Shown here: positions 1-10,129 of the stretch, in pieces
Numbering within the stretch: the stretch's first letter is position 1
Layout: each line of letters starts with the position of its first letter
Assembly (NCBI GenBank): GCA_034658655.1
Contig: JAYEFQ010000138.1
Span: forward strand, 1 to 64,000
DNA: 64,000 bases
Direction: 5' to 3'
Source of the DNA: JAQIBY01 sp034658655
GTDB taxonomy: Bacteria > Bacteroidota > Bacteroidia > Bacteroidales > ML635J-15
Position numbers and translations under genes: made by a program
The notes under the pieces: generated by a model
Databases searched by the model: none
Told to the model about the DNA's origin: nothing
What the model saw: only the letters and a program-made list of their open reading frames with translations

Positions 1-243
1 ATAGCATTCAAAAATCGTGACAAAAGCACAAAAAAGTAAAACCCAATCCTTATTTTTGGTAAATTTGGAAAAAACGAAGATCATTAAAATTTTTTAGGTG
101 GATACTTTTCGATTAATAAAGTGGGGAGTTTTCAGTTAATACATATAAGCGGTAAGAAACTTATTTTTTTTACCATTAAGTATAAAGTTATTCTTTCAGC
201 AGCAAGTCAGCAGTTTAGCACATTTTCCTTAAATCATCGCACC
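1..243. other. Left-edge non-coding stretch
   Basis: No convincing coding region is visible on either strand between the left edge of the window and the heptamer repeat that begins near 244. The DNA is AT-rich. It may contain the 3' flank of a gene outside the window, but no terminator hairpin was recognised. Confidence 0.5.
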
Positions 244-313
244 TAACACCTAACTCCTAACTCCTAACTCCTAAACCCTAACGCCTAACTCCTGACTCCT
301 GACACCTGACACC
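244..313. repeat. Tandem heptamer repeat (TAACTCC type)
   Basis: Ten consecutive 7-bp units follow each other: taacacc, then taactcc three times, taaaccc, taacgcc, taactcc, tgactcc and tgacacc twice. The units drift by single substitutions while the 7-bp period is kept. Because 7 is not a multiple of 3, the array is read in shifting frames. It supplies the last codons and the stop (271-273) of the glycosyltransferase on the minus strand. Similar heptamer arrays recur at gene ends in Bacteroidota and cyanobacterial genomes; that is general knowledge, not something shown here. Confidence 0.9.
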
Positions 314-1452
314 TCACCCAACACTTCATCATATTGCTTCACAACCGTATCCCAAGAATAAATAGCAAATAAGCTGTCGATAGAAGCTTTAGGCACTTGA
401 TACTGTTTTAAATGTTTCTCCTTATAATACCTCAGAATGGCATTGGCAAGTGCTTCATCATCCTGCATTCCAATAATCGCCCCATTTATATCTAATTTTA
501 CTAAACTGGTATTTCGACTCACATCTGTAACAATAACATACGCACCACATGCCATAGCTTCCAATGTTGCCATACTCATCCCCTCATTTAACGAAGGCAA
601 AACAACTATTGAGCAAGTTTGATAGGCTTCCCTCATTCGTGCTTTATCTATCCAACCTTCAAAACGAACTATATTTTGCAAATCGCGCGACTGAACCCAA
701 GCCTCCATAGGTTTTCGCAAAGGTCCATCACCAAGAATTTGAAGTTTCAAATCTGGAATTTTTGTTTTCAATCGCTGCACAGCTTTTAAAACAGTAAATG
801 GATCTTTTTGTTTTACTAATCGTCCGGGAAAAAGCAAAGTAAAACCCGTTGATTTTTTGCTATCATCAGGATAATAAAAATTGGCATCCCAACCATTTGG
901 AATCTGATTAACTAAATGTGATTTTTCATTTCCAAGGAACATTTTGGCGTTAGTTTCCATGTCATCTGATTGCACAAATAAAGCTTTAGAATTCAAAACA
1001 ATTTTACGAATCCAAAAATAAGTTACTGTATGATAAGGCCACATTTGTTTCGGGAAAAACCAAGGAATATCATGTCCATGCGACATAACAACATATGGCA
1101 ATCCAAACTCAAGATTCATACTGTAAGCCACTTCGCCACCTGGTAGCGCAAAATGAGCAAAACACAAATGGTAAGTTGTTTTTTTAAAGTGTCGCCGCAG
1201 AAACTTTTTCGCATAATGCATCCATGAAAGCATCTCAATCGGATTTGACTGATAAACGAATTTCCGTTTAGATTTAAGCCGAGTAACTTGTACTCCACTT
1301 TCTTTTGTGCTATCTGGCAAATCGCCATAATGAACACTTACCACATGCACCTCATGCCCAAGTGCCACAAGTCCTTCAGCAATGTGTTTGGAAATCACAC
1401 CTGCTCCACCACCAACGGGTGGATATTCATAATTTATCATAAGAATTCGCAT
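271..1452 (-). CDS. Glycosyltransferase family 4 (GT-B fold)
   Basis: Predicted cytoplasmic GT-B glycosyltransferase that would move a sugar from a nucleotide sugar to a glycan or lipid acceptor. The N-terminal half carries the glycine-rich acceptor-side loop PPVGGGAGV near residues 11-19. The C-terminal half carries FPGRLVKQKDP and the donor-binding EGMSMATLEAMACG segment typical of GT4/RfaB enzymes. I place the start at the ATG at 1452, giving MRILMINYEYPP, because the open frame up to 1509 adds 19 residues unlike the family. The last ~14 residues (SGVRSQELGVRV) come from the tandem heptamer repeat and are not family sequence, so the natural C-terminus has been replaced or extended. The substrate cannot be told from sequence. 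Confidence 0.85.
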   Translation of the reverse strand: MRILMINYEYPPVGGGAGVISKHIAEGLVALGHEVHVVSVHYGDLPDSTKESGVQVTRLKSKRKFVYQSNPIEMLSWMHYAKKFLRRHFKKTTYHLCFAHFALPGGEVAYSMNLEFGLPYVVMSHGHDIPWFFPKQMWPYHTVTYFWIRKIVLNSKALFVQSDDMETNAKMFLGNEKSHLVNQIPNGWDANFYYPDDSKKSTGFTLLFPGRLVKQKDPFTVLKAVQRLKTKIPDLKLQILGDGPLRKPMEAWVQSRDLQNIVRFEGWIDKARMREAYQTCSIVVLPSLNEGMSMATLEAMACGAYVIVTDVSRNTSLVKLDINGAIIGMQDDEALANAILRYYKEKHLKQYQVPKASIDSLFAIYSWDTVVKQYDEVLGEVSGVRSQELGVRV

Positions 1453-1654
1453 GCTGCCGAAAGATACAAATTTTTCATGCATTTCCATTTTCCTCATCAT
1501 TAAATTCAAAACATACAGCGGTTATATCACAGCATAAAAATTGACAGACAGAACAATACAGATTAAACACTGTTGTCCGATAAAAATATAATACTGAATT
1601 AAAATAAGTATTTAAAGGAGCATCAGTTTTTTTACTCGCATAAAATCTTTTGAT

Positions 1655-1662
1655 TACCTTTG
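1655..1662 (+). promoter_or_regulatory. Bacteroidota -7 box upstream of the metalloprotease
   Basis: TACCTTTG matches the Bacteroidota -7 consensus TAnnTTTG and lies 13 nt before the ATG at 1675, implying a very short leader. No clear -33 TTG element was found, so the call rests on the -7 match and its position. Confidence 0.4.
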
Positions 1663-1674
1663 TTATAGAAAACA

Positions 1675-3753
1675 ATGACTATGAGACACACAATATTGAG
1701 CCTACTGATTATATTTATGTTTTTTTCATTAGACATTAGCGCGCAAGAACAGCCATTTAAATGTGCAACACCTGAAATGAACCTAAAATATTTAGAAAAC
1801 CATCCTAAAGCTCGTGCTGAAAGAGCAAGACTGGCAGAATTTGTTGAGAATTACATCAAATCAAACCCTCGCGAAGATCAGATTTACATTATTCCTATAG
1901 TTTTTCACATTGTGCACAATTATGGAGCAGAAAACATCAGCTACGAACAAGTCGCAGACGAAGTTCGCATTATGACAGAGGATTTTCGGTTAATGAACCC
2001 AGATACCTCACAGATAATTGATGAATTTAAATCGATTGCAGGCGATGCACAAATTGAATTTCGACTTGCAAAAAAAGATCCATGGGGGAATTGCTCTAAC
2101 GGGATAACTCGCACACAATCTTATGAAACATCTAATGGAGGTGAGCATATTAAAGACATTGCTCCATCATGGCCAAGAGCACAATACCTCAATATATGGG
2201 TTGTAAGATCAATACCGGGTGGAGTTGCCGGCTATGCATATTACCCAGGAACTGCCGGTGATGGACGAGATGGGATTTTAATTACACATTCATATGTTGG
2301 AAGCATTGGAACCGGCAGTGTAGGCAGATCGAGAACACTAACTCATGAAATTGGACACTACCTGAACCTTGCCCATCCATGGGGATCAACAAACGACCCT
2401 GAAATCCCTTCAAATTGTGACATTGATGATGGAATCGATGATACTCCAAATACCATAGGAAACACCTCTTGCAATTTGTATCATGTAAGCTGTGGAAGCC
2501 TTGACAACGTTCAAAACTATATGGATTATGCCTATTGCTCAAAAATGTTTACTTCAGGACAAGGAACAATGATGCGCGCCGCATTAAATTCAAGTGCAAG
2601 CGAAAGAAATCAACTTTGGAAAGAATCAAATCTAATTGCAACAGGAGTCCTTAACCCTGAAACGGCAGAGATTTGTGCCCCAATTGCAGACTTTTCGTAT
2701 GACATTAGTTCAGGCTGTGAAGGAATGCTGGTCAACTATACAGACTTAACATATCAAACAGATTCCATTAGCAGCTATTCGTGGCAGTTCGAGGGTGGAA
2801 CACCCGCCAACTCACTGGAAAAAAACCCAAGCGTAAATTACCAACAAACTGGAATATACAATGTCAGCTTAACAGTGACAAATCCAACTGATAACTCAGA
2901 AAAAACTGTTACACAAGCAATACGAGTATATCCGTTAGAAAGCGGTTTTTCTTTACCGTATTATGACGATTTAGAATCAGAAGATTTTCCAATTATTGCT
3001 GATTTTGAATCTGCTGATTACTATTATATCAAAGGAGGAGAAATAGGTTGGCAATATACTGATGATGCAGCATATTCAGGACAACACGCTCTGATGATTG
3101 ACCCGCGCTACGAACCTTACAATATTTCGAATTCTGTTGTTACACCAGCGATTGTCGTTGACAGTACAGACTTCCCTATAAAACTGCACTTTAAAATGTC
3201 ATATTCACAAAAACAAACAAACAATACAGATGTTTTGAAAATTTATGCTTCTCAAAATTGTGGAGAATCATGGGCAATACAGTATTATAAATCTGGAAAC
3301 TCACTTCACACAGCAAATAATTACAACTCATTTTCAACTTTTATTCCTGAAAATACGGAATGGCAAGATGAAGAGTTCCCAATTAGCGAAACACTATTTG
3401 AACATGCTGAGAATCTGAGATTTCGATTTGATTTTCTTAGTACAAACGGCAACCGAATGTACATTGATGATATTGCAGTAAATACATACAACAGCATTGC
3501 ATCAAATAAATTATCAGATGAGTTCAATGTATTTCCTAATCCGATGGATGAAAAACTCATGCTTAATTCAGAGCATTTAGGAACATTGCATCTTGAACTT
3601 TACGACATAACTGGAAGATTCATTAATCAACTTACAATTGAACATGGCGGAATGTCAGACATCTCACACCTGATACCAAAAGAAAATAATGGGTTATTCA
3701 TGCTTAAAATTATAACAAACTCTGGTACTGCAGTTAAACGGATTGTGAAATAA
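1675..3753 (+). CDS. Secreted M43/pappalysin-like metalloprotease with PKD and type IX sorting domain
   Basis: Secreted zinc endopeptidase of the metzincin group. Residues 1-23 form a signal peptide ending in SAQ. The zinc site is HEIGHYLNLAH at residues 224-234 (three His ligands, catalytic Glu225), and the Met-turn is NYMDY around residue 283, both as in pregnancy-associated plasma protein-A-like (M43) peptidases. A PKD domain follows at about residues 337-415, then a jelly-roll-like region (about 430-600). A type A type IX sorting domain closes the protein (FNVFPNPMDEKL to the final IVK). It would be exported by Sec, then sent across the outer membrane by the GldKLMN system encoded at 43-49 kb. 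ATG 1675 and ATG 1681 are both possible starts. The gene is monocistronic and divergent from the glycosyltransferase. Confidence 0.9.
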   Translation: MTMRHTILSLLIIFMFFSLDISAQEQPFKCATPEMNLKYLENHPKARAERARLAEFVENYIKSNPREDQIYIIPIVFHIVHNYGAENISYEQVADEVRIMTEDFRLMNPDTSQIIDEFKSIAGDAQIEFRLAKKDPWGNCSNGITRTQSYETSNGGEHIKDIAPSWPRAQYLNIWVVRSIPGGVAGYAYYPGTAGDGRDGILITHSYVGSIGTGSVGRSRTLTHEIGHYLNLAHPWGSTNDPEIPSNCDIDDGIDDTPNTIGNTSCNLYHVSCGSLDNVQNYMDYAYCSKMFTSGQGTMMRAALNSSASERNQLWKESNLIATGVLNPETAEICAPIADFSYDISSGCEGMLVNYTDLTYQTDSISSYSWQFEGGTPANSLEKNPSVNYQQTGIYNVSLTVTNPTDNSEKTVTQAIRVYPLESGFSLPYYDDLESEDFPIIADFESADYYYIKGGEIGWQYTDDAAYSGQHALMIDPRYEPYNISNSVVTPAIVVDSTDFPIKLHFKMSYSQKQTNNTDVLKIYASQNCGESWAIQYYKSGNSLHTANNYNSFSTFIPENTEWQDEEFPISETLFEHAENLRFRFDFLSTNGNRMYIDDIAVNTYNSIASNKLSDEFNVFPNPMDEKLMLNSEHLGTLHLELYDITGRFINQLTIEHGGMSDISHLIPKENNGLFMLKIITNSGTAVKRIVK

Positions 3754-3817
3754 TTAATCGTATCTAATGCCAGCATGAAAACTACTATTTTTTTGTCTCT
3801 AATAAGGAAAAAACAAA

Positions 3818-4804
3818 CTAGCGATAAACAATGCTACATCCAATGCTTTGATAATCTGCAACATTGCGCATTTGTCCGTGGGGATTTATCCCATAATAAT
3901 ATCTGACATAAAATCCCAAACTCGATTTTTGATTTTTTAATAAATGACGATACCCTGCATACAAATTAATGCTCCAAAGTCTGTCCTCAATATGATCAGG
4001 CTCAAAGGCAAACTTCACTCGATTTCTTGCTTCAACTGAAATTTCTTGCATCCAACGCTTCGAGCATAAAGCCCCCTCCGTATGCTGATAATTTATCTGA
4101 ACAAAATATTCGAAATTCTTTGTACTTAAGGGAACATCTGCACCGCCGACCTCGAAACTATCCACCGCGTAATATCCCTCAGACGGAAACCACAAACCGT
4201 GCATACCGGCTTTTAGCGACAACAAATTGGAGTGAATTGTATCAGGATCATTCAACACAAAAGCAAATTCCCACGCTTCATACGAAATATTAATTCGCTT
4301 AAAATCTGAAATCATAGCTTGTCCGTGCATCACAAATTCATCACCGAGATGAGTGCTTTCATGAAAAAAGGGAAACAGCTGTAAACCAACATTTTTAAAC
4401 TGTTTATGATTCATTGTTTTTAAAACAAAAAAACTAAAGCCAAAAAAATAATCATTATTAATTACCGGTGCAGTGGTTTTTTCAAACATATCAACTAATA
4501 CAATACTTGCAATATCCGCATTAAATTTCCATGATACATTATTAACTGGATTATGATACGCTATCAAGGGAATATCAGCCCCAAAATGAGTTTCGATAAA
4601 GGGACGATTTGCATAATTGCTTAAATAAAAATTATCGTCTAAGCGATTCAATCTTAGGAATTCCATTTTCATCATCGGACTGCGAATGTCTGAAACAAAC
4701 GCGTCTCCAAAAGCTGGATCATCAAAAAACTGAAATTTTGTATTTTGAGAAAACCCAGAATGCGCGAAACAGATTATAATTAAGACCAGTATATTTGCTT
4801 TCAT
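3818..4804 (-). CDS. DUF1207-like outer-membrane protein
   Basis: A 328-residue exported protein with a signal peptide at residues 1-19 (cleavage after GFSQ). It is rich in alternating aromatic strands and ends in an aromatic plus Arg (CSIVYR), consistent with an outer-membrane beta-barrel. The segment LFPFFHESTHLGDEF resembles the conserved core of DUF1207 proteins, whose function is unknown. It is the last gene of a same-strand run (7TM-HD protein, TonB receptor, methyltransferase) with 39 nt between it and the methyltransferase, so co-transcription is plausible. Family assignment is by recollection of the motif and is moderate. Confidence 0.6.
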   Translation of the reverse strand: MKANILVLIIICFAHSGFSQNTKFQFFDDPAFGDAFVSDIRSPMMKMEFLRLNRLDDNFYLSNYANRPFIETHFGADIPLIAYHNPVNNVSWKFNADIASIVLVDMFEKTTAPVINNDYFFGFSFFVLKTMNHKQFKNVGLQLFPFFHESTHLGDEFVMHGQAMISDFKRINISYEAWEFAFVLNDPDTIHSNLLSLKAGMHGLWFPSEGYYAVDSFEVGGADVPLSTKNFEYFVQINYQHTEGALCSKRWMQEISVEARNRVKFAFEPDHIEDRLWSINLYAGYRHLLKNQKSSLGFYVRYYYGINPHGQMRNVADYQSIGCSIVYR

Positions 4805-4843
4805 AACAGTATGATTTTTCGTTTTATACCGATTTTAATTAAT

Positions 4844-5473
4844 TTATTTTGAAAAAACAATCACATTCCCTTGTATATCAAGCTGAGAAAACCCGAAATG
4901 CGATTTTATGAACTCCAGACTTTTTTCATGATAAAAAATCACATGAGTAGGATCATTTTTATAATACCAGTTTTTAAAATCAATACTTTCATTATAAATC
5001 GATGTCATACAAATAAGTTTGCCCCCCGGATTTAACATATCAAATAATAATTGAAAATCAACTGTCGGATAATGAAAATGCTCAATAACTTCACAAGCAA
5101 CAATAAAATCGTATTTTTTTTTAAGCTGCTCCTTATCGGGATGAAAAAAGGGATCGTAAAGCGAAAGTTGGTACCCTTGATCATGTAAAAGCTTTGATAT
5201 GACAGGGCCAGGACCTGCACCATAATCAAGCCCAACATGTTCCGGTGAAAAATATGTTTTTACAACCTCCACAACTGGCTTTACAAAGGTCTGATATGCC
5301 GGATCGTTCACGTCATTATTATGGGTTCTGTAACGCGCACCTTCTGCATCAAAATCGGGAAAATACCTTGAAGGACAATAGATGGTTTTACAAAAACTAC
5401 ATTGATAAAAATTGCGTTTTTGAGTAAGATAAAACGGCTCAGCAAGGGATTGACATATCGGACATTTTTCCAT
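4844..5473 (-). CDS. Class I SAM-dependent methyltransferase with N-terminal zinc-binding motif
   Basis: A 209-residue methyltransferase. The N-terminus carries two Cys pairs (CPIC and CSFCKTIYC, residues ~4-35) forming a rubredoxin-like zinc knuckle. This is followed by the SAM-binding loop HVGLDYGAGPGPV near residue 80, the acidic motif LYDPFF, and FIVACEVIEHF (motif IV region). The arrangement matches Methyltransf_23-type enzymes of small-molecule or polysaccharide pathways. The substrate is unknown. It lies 24 nt downstream of the TonB-dependent receptor on the same strand. Confidence 0.8.
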   Translation of the reverse strand: MEKCPICQSLAEPFYLTQKRNFYQCSFCKTIYCPSRYFPDFDAEGARYRTHNNDVNDPAYQTFVKPVVEVVKTYFSPEHVGLDYGAGPGPVISKLLHDQGYQLSLYDPFFHPDKEQLKKKYDFIVACEVIEHFHYPTVDFQLLFDMLNPGGKLICMTSIYNESIDFKNWYYKNDPTHVIFYHEKSLEFIKSHFGFSQLDIQGNVIVFSK

Positions 5474-5497
5474 GATTTATACGTTTTACAAATGCTA

Positions 5498-7933
5498 CTA
5501 AAAAGCCATATATAATTTGAGGTTCCATCGTCTGCCCGTTAAATAATTTGGGACAGCATATTGTCTTCCGGAAATATCAGACACCCAAATATGAGATATG
5601 GTATTATTAATATCCAAAAGATTAAAGGCTTCCAATGAAATCCAAAAATCTTTAATAAATCGGAACGGGCTTTTCTCCGAGAAACTCGTCTTTTTCCCGA
5701 CAATTTGTTTTGAAATTCCCAAATCAACGCGTCGATATGCCGGTATGGTACCAGTTGCCATATAGCGGGGCGAATTCGGGGGGCCAAAAGGCAGTCCTGA
5801 AGCGTAAACAAGATTCAAATGAGTTTTCCAGCTTTCATTTCCGGGTAAATAATCCTGAAAAAAGATATTGACATTTACACGCTGGTCGGTAGGGCGACGT
5901 AAATATCCGGGATATACCGTATTTCCCACAGTATCAATGTAAAAATCGCCTTCAATATCTTCTTTTGTTTGCATAATAGAGAGTGAAATCCACGATTCTG
6001 TCCCTTTCACAAACTCTCCATTCACTTTTAAATCAAAACCTACAGCATACCCTACTGCCATATTTTCTCCATAATAGCGTATTCGCACATTTTCAATATC
6101 GTAAGGAATCACATTCCACAAATATTTGTAATACACCTCGCTCATGAGTTTAAATGGTCTGTCCCAAGCTTTAAACACATAATCGCCACCCAACACAGCC
6201 TGTGCCGATGACTGTGCCTTAATATCCTCATTGACAGAACCATTTGGCAAAATCATTTCTTTAAAAAACGGCGGCTGATGATATATCCCTCCAGACAAAC
6301 GAAAAAGAACATCACGCCAACTATTAGGATCGTAGGAAACGGCAACTCGCGGCGACACTAAAAACTGATTATTAAACGACCAGTAATTCCCACGTATCCC
6401 ACTTACTAAGCTAAGTTCATTACTGTCTCGACGAAAATCAATTTCATGCTGAGCATAAATATCTGCTCTATGTGAAAACAAATCTAAATTGGAAGTATCT
6501 GTAAAGAAAAGCAACACATTTTCATCACTATACGGCAATGAATAGCCGGCAGAATCAATCATTTTCCATTCTTTAAGAATATAATCGATGGACTCAATTT
6601 GATATTTTCCACCCCATTTGATTTTTTGATTACCCCAGTCTTTTCGCCCTGAATGATTTAGGTTTAGTACGCTGGCTGAAAGATGATTATTCGCATGATC
6701 TAAGAAGGATCCAACACCAATATTTGTTACTGAGTCACCATAATCTTCTTCACCGGGATTGGTTTCCAGATTATTCAAATAATACTGTCCCAAAATATCA
6801 AAGCGCTCTTCTTCATCGGTAAAAAATCCTGAAAGAATAAAGCGCATAGACAAGCTATCCATATCCTGATAATTAAAGCTTAATGCTCCGGTTCCGGTTG
6901 AATAGGTATCTTTTTCCTGTCCTTCAAAATAAATTTTTAATTTGTATGCTTCATTAAAAGTTCCAAACGAGGTTTCGCCCGACTCTGGAAAAAACCGATA
7001 AGTATTTCGGGCGTAATTACCAAGCAATGACACTTCCCAACGTTCATTTAGCAAATAATTAAAATAGGCTTGCACATCTCCAAAATTGGGCTCGTATTGA
7101 CCTTCAGTATCCAAAGATTTTAACAGATAGCGATTGGTTTTATAACGTGCACCCATTAAGTACTGAAAACGATGATTTTTTGAAATTCCTTCAAGATGAG
7201 CTGTTCCACCAAGTAAACTTGCAGAAAAACTGGCTGCATTTTCTCGTGGTTTTCTATAGGTAATATCCAAAACAGATGACATTTTATCACCGTAAGTAGC
7301 ATCAAAACCGCCTGCAGAAAAAACCAAAGAAGACACCATATCTGGATTAATAAAACTCAACCCCTCTTGCTGTCCTGAGCGAATTAACATGGGACGATAA
7401 ACCTGAACTCCATTTACGTACACTAAGTTTTCATCAAAATTTCCGCCTCGAACATTGTACTGTGAGCTCAATTCATTATTTGAAGATGTTCCTGGCAAAC
7501 TCTTTATTAACGACTCAACGCCAACCGTTGAAACAACATATTTTGTAATTTTCGGATCGAGGCGAGTTAAGCCAGCTTTCCGAATCATTTTATCTTCGAC
7601 AATTGCCTGCTCAAGTATCTCAACAGCCTGTTTTAACGAAATATCTAAGCGGATATCTGTTCGTTGATTTACTGCGAAATGCATGATTTTTTTTTCATAT
7701 CCGACAGCAGAAACTTTAAAATGTAAACTATCGGAAAATGACAAGGTGAACTCATACTTACCATTCATATCGGTAGCTGTTCCACCATTTGCTTTTAAAT
7801 TCATAATATTGACAAACGCGATTGGCTCCCCTGTTTCATCTGTTACAAACCCGTGTACACGTATTATTTGTTGCGCCTCAACCACAGGCAGCGTTACAAA
7901 CAAAAAAGCGAGGCTAATCAACAAATATCGCAT
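5498..7933 (-). CDS. TonB-dependent receptor with carboxypeptidase-like regulatory domain
   Basis: Outer-membrane TonB-gated transporter of about 811 residues. A signal peptide (MRYLLISLAFLFVTLPVVEA) precedes a CarboxypepD_reg-like beta-sandwich (about residues 22-105, with GFVTDETGEPIAFVNIMN). The plug domain follows (about 115-230, with YNVRGGNFDENLVYVNGVQV), then a 22-strand barrel ending in LKLYMAF. The ATG at 7933 is chosen because it begins the signal peptide directly; an ATG at 7954 adds seven residues. It lacks the SusC signature and a SusD partner, so a role in polysaccharide uptake is not indicated. Energy could come from the ExbB/ExbD set at 27-30 kb. The ligand is unknown. Confidence 0.9.
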   Translation of the reverse strand: MRYLLISLAFLFVTLPVVEAQQIIRVHGFVTDETGEPIAFVNIMNLKANGGTATDMNGKYEFTLSFSDSLHFKVSAVGYEKKIMHFAVNQRTDIRLDISLKQAVEILEQAIVEDKMIRKAGLTRLDPKITKYVVSTVGVESLIKSLPGTSSNNELSSQYNVRGGNFDENLVYVNGVQVYRPMLIRSGQQEGLSFINPDMVSSLVFSAGGFDATYGDKMSSVLDITYRKPRENAASFSASLLGGTAHLEGISKNHRFQYLMGARYKTNRYLLKSLDTEGQYEPNFGDVQAYFNYLLNERWEVSLLGNYARNTYRFFPESGETSFGTFNEAYKLKIYFEGQEKDTYSTGTGALSFNYQDMDSLSMRFILSGFFTDEEERFDILGQYYLNNLETNPGEEDYGDSVTNIGVGSFLDHANNHLSASVLNLNHSGRKDWGNQKIKWGGKYQIESIDYILKEWKMIDSAGYSLPYSDENVLLFFTDTSNLDLFSHRADIYAQHEIDFRRDSNELSLVSGIRGNYWSFNNQFLVSPRVAVSYDPNSWRDVLFRLSGGIYHQPPFFKEMILPNGSVNEDIKAQSSAQAVLGGDYVFKAWDRPFKLMSEVYYKYLWNVIPYDIENVRIRYYGENMAVGYAVGFDLKVNGEFVKGTESWISLSIMQTKEDIEGDFYIDTVGNTVYPGYLRRPTDQRVNVNIFFQDYLPGNESWKTHLNLVYASGLPFGPPNSPRYMATGTIPAYRRVDLGISKQIVGKKTSFSEKSPFRFIKDFWISLEAFNLLDINNTISHIWVSDISGRQYAVPNYLTGRRWNLKLYMAF

Positions 7934-7978
7934 AAGCACAAAAAAAGCATTCAAAAAAGAAACACAAATATGTAAAAT

Positions 7979-10129
7979 TTATTGCGCATCTTTAGTATCA
8001 GTATCTTTTTTATTTAACTCAGGATACTCAATACGGGTATGATAAATACTGAGTAATTTCTCAGTAAACACCTTTTTCGCCAAACTGATTTTTCGCAATG
8101 TAATATCCACATGATCAAACTGTCCGTCGGCTAATTGCGAATCGATAATTGAATTCACCATTTTTGAAATGCTTTCTTCAGAATATTCTTTCAAAGTTCG
8201 GGTTGCCGCCTCAATAGAGTCAGACATCATTAAAATTACATGTTCAATGATTTTTGGTGATGGTCCGGGATAAGTAAATTTCGCATCATCAATTTCCTTA
8301 TCTGGATATTTATTCAGGTAAGAACGATAAAAATATTGTACCTTCCCACTTCCATGATGTGTACGGATAAAATCAATTATTGATTCGGGGAGTTTTGCTT
8401 TTTTTGCCATTTTAACTCCGCGTGTTACATGAGAAATTATGATTTTAGCAGATTCATCATACTCCAAATTATCATGTGGATTAAATCCCGATTGATTTTC
8501 GACAAAATATTCTGAATTTTCAGCTTTTCCAATATCATGATATAATGCGCCTGTCCGGATTAGTAATGGATTTCCACCCACTACTCGACCAACTGCCTCG
8601 GCAAGGTTTGCAACTTGCATTGAATGTTGAAAAGAACCCGGTGCTTTTTCTGCTAATTTGCGAAGTAAAGGATGATTAGTATCGGCTAATTCCATAAGCG
8701 TCGCATCTGAAATAAAACCAAAAATCTTTTCATAAACCCAAATTAAAGGGATGGTAAATAAAATCAATAAGGCAGAACCGCCAAACCAAGCAAAATCAAC
8801 CCAATTAACATGCGGTAAGCCACCCCTGTACATAATTTGCATTGAGAAAAACAAAACCGCATAGCTTAATAAAACATAAAATGCAGTAACAAACATGCGT
8901 TTTCGTTGCTGAATATTTTTAAGACTAAAAACGGCAACAATTCCAGTAATCATCTGTATGAAAATAAATTCGAAGCCATTGGGAGCCACAAATCCGACCA
9001 TCATAATCACAATAATATGAACGAAAAGGGCTGTTCTGTCGTCAAAAAATGTTTGTACCAACATTGGGACAATGACAAAAGGAATGACATAAACCGGAAT
9101 GTCTGGATATCGAGACATCAGCATTGCTAAACCAGTAAAAATAAGCACCTGTAACAATACAAATGTAATGTTCGACGCGGAGTTTAAAATTCTTGGTTTA
9201 AAATTCAAAAGAAACATAAACAAAGCAAAAGCCGTTGCAAGGTAGAGTAAGCTAATTCCGAGAATAAGAAATCCTTTATTTTTAATACTGGCATTACTTT
9301 CAAACTCCTTTTTCAAGCTTTGCAGGACAATATAACTTTGATTATCAACGATTCCTCCCTGCTGAACAATAAGCTCACCCTCCTGCACCATGCCACTGCT
9401 CAACGACAAGTTTTCTATTTTTTCATTTAAGAGTTTTTGATTGGTCGATTTATCATACACTAGATTTGGTGACAAAACATCCGCAACGGAAAACTCATTA
9501 ATCAGTTCACGAAATTTATCATTGTTTTTCAAGGATTCCGAAAAATTCATTAAAACCCTGCCTTGCATGTAATTATTTAAATCGTGTTTAACGTAAATCG
9601 CATCCAATGTAGCAGAGTAAGATAAGTTTTCTCGTAGAATTAAAAACTCAAATGTGTTTCTATTGACAGTATCAGCCAACTCAATAAGTCCGCTTTCATA
9701 CACTTTTTCAGCTTCAGTCAAGTATGATTTCAACAGGCTATCGCGTAAAATTGCAGGATTATTCGTAAATCCGACAAATTTGACAGCGAATCGTTGGGCT
9801 GAATTTCCTTTTAAAAACCCATTCCAATGTGAAATAAATGCCGTTTCAAGTTTATTTATTGAAGAAGATAGTACGGTGGTATCAAAAATAAAATACGGAA
9901 TAAAACTATCTTTTATGCTATCTTTTTCTTCATTAATTCTCTCGTCTGATTTTAAAATCGGAAAATCGTATTCCGCGATTAAATCTTCGTGCATCCATGG
10001 TGCGCCGGCTTTAAATTCGTATTCAAATTTCCGTTCTTTCGGATACATCAATACAATTGCGCCATACACTAAAATAAAGAGTGCAACAACGTAAAATCGC
10101 AATATTCCTTTCTTAATATTTATTTTCAT
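7979..10129 (-). CDS. 7TM-HD phosphohydrolase (PgpH/YqfF-type, probable cyclic di-AMP phosphodiesterase)
   Basis: Inner-membrane protein of about 716 residues with the order characteristic of 7TMR-HD proteins. There is one N-terminal membrane segment, a large extracytoplasmic domain (about residues 40-275), six to seven membrane helices (about 285-475) and a cytoplasmic HD domain. The HD domain shows SFQHSMQVANLAEA, the metal-binding pair LYHDIGK and ISHVTRG. Characterised PgpH proteins hydrolyse cyclic di-AMP to pApA; that activity is inferred here from architecture. ATG 10129 (MKINIKKGILRF) is preferred over an in-frame ATG at 10150. It stands first in a minus-strand run with the TonB receptor 45 nt downstream. 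Confidence 0.88.
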   Translation of the reverse strand: MKINIKKGILRFYVVALFILVYGAIVLMYPKERKFEYEFKAGAPWMHEDLIAEYDFPILKSDERINEEKDSIKDSFIPYFIFDTTVLSSSINKLETAFISHWNGFLKGNSAQRFAVKFVGFTNNPAILRDSLLKSYLTEAEKVYESGLIELADTVNRNTFEFLILRENLSYSATLDAIYVKHDLNNYMQGRVLMNFSESLKNNDKFRELINEFSVADVLSPNLVYDKSTNQKLLNEKIENLSLSSGMVQEGELIVQQGGIVDNQSYIVLQSLKKEFESNASIKNKGFLILGISLLYLATAFALFMFLLNFKPRILNSASNITFVLLQVLIFTGLAMLMSRYPDIPVYVIPFVIVPMLVQTFFDDRTALFVHIIVIMMVGFVAPNGFEFIFIQMITGIVAVFSLKNIQQRKRMFVTAFYVLLSYAVLFFSMQIMYRGGLPHVNWVDFAWFGGSALLILFTIPLIWVYEKIFGFISDATLMELADTNHPLLRKLAEKAPGSFQHSMQVANLAEAVGRVVGGNPLLIRTGALYHDIGKAENSEYFVENQSGFNPHDNLEYDESAKIIISHVTRGVKMAKKAKLPESIIDFIRTHHGSGKVQYFYRSYLNKYPDKEIDDAKFTYPGPSPKIIEHVILMMSDSIEAATRTLKEYSEESISKMVNSIIDSQLADGQFDHVDITLRKISLAKKVFTEKLLSIYHTRIEYPELNKKDTDTKDAQ

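Noticed and set aside
244..313. Possible CRISPR array.
   Set aside because: Units are 7 bp with no spacers and drift gradually, so it is a simple tandem repeat.
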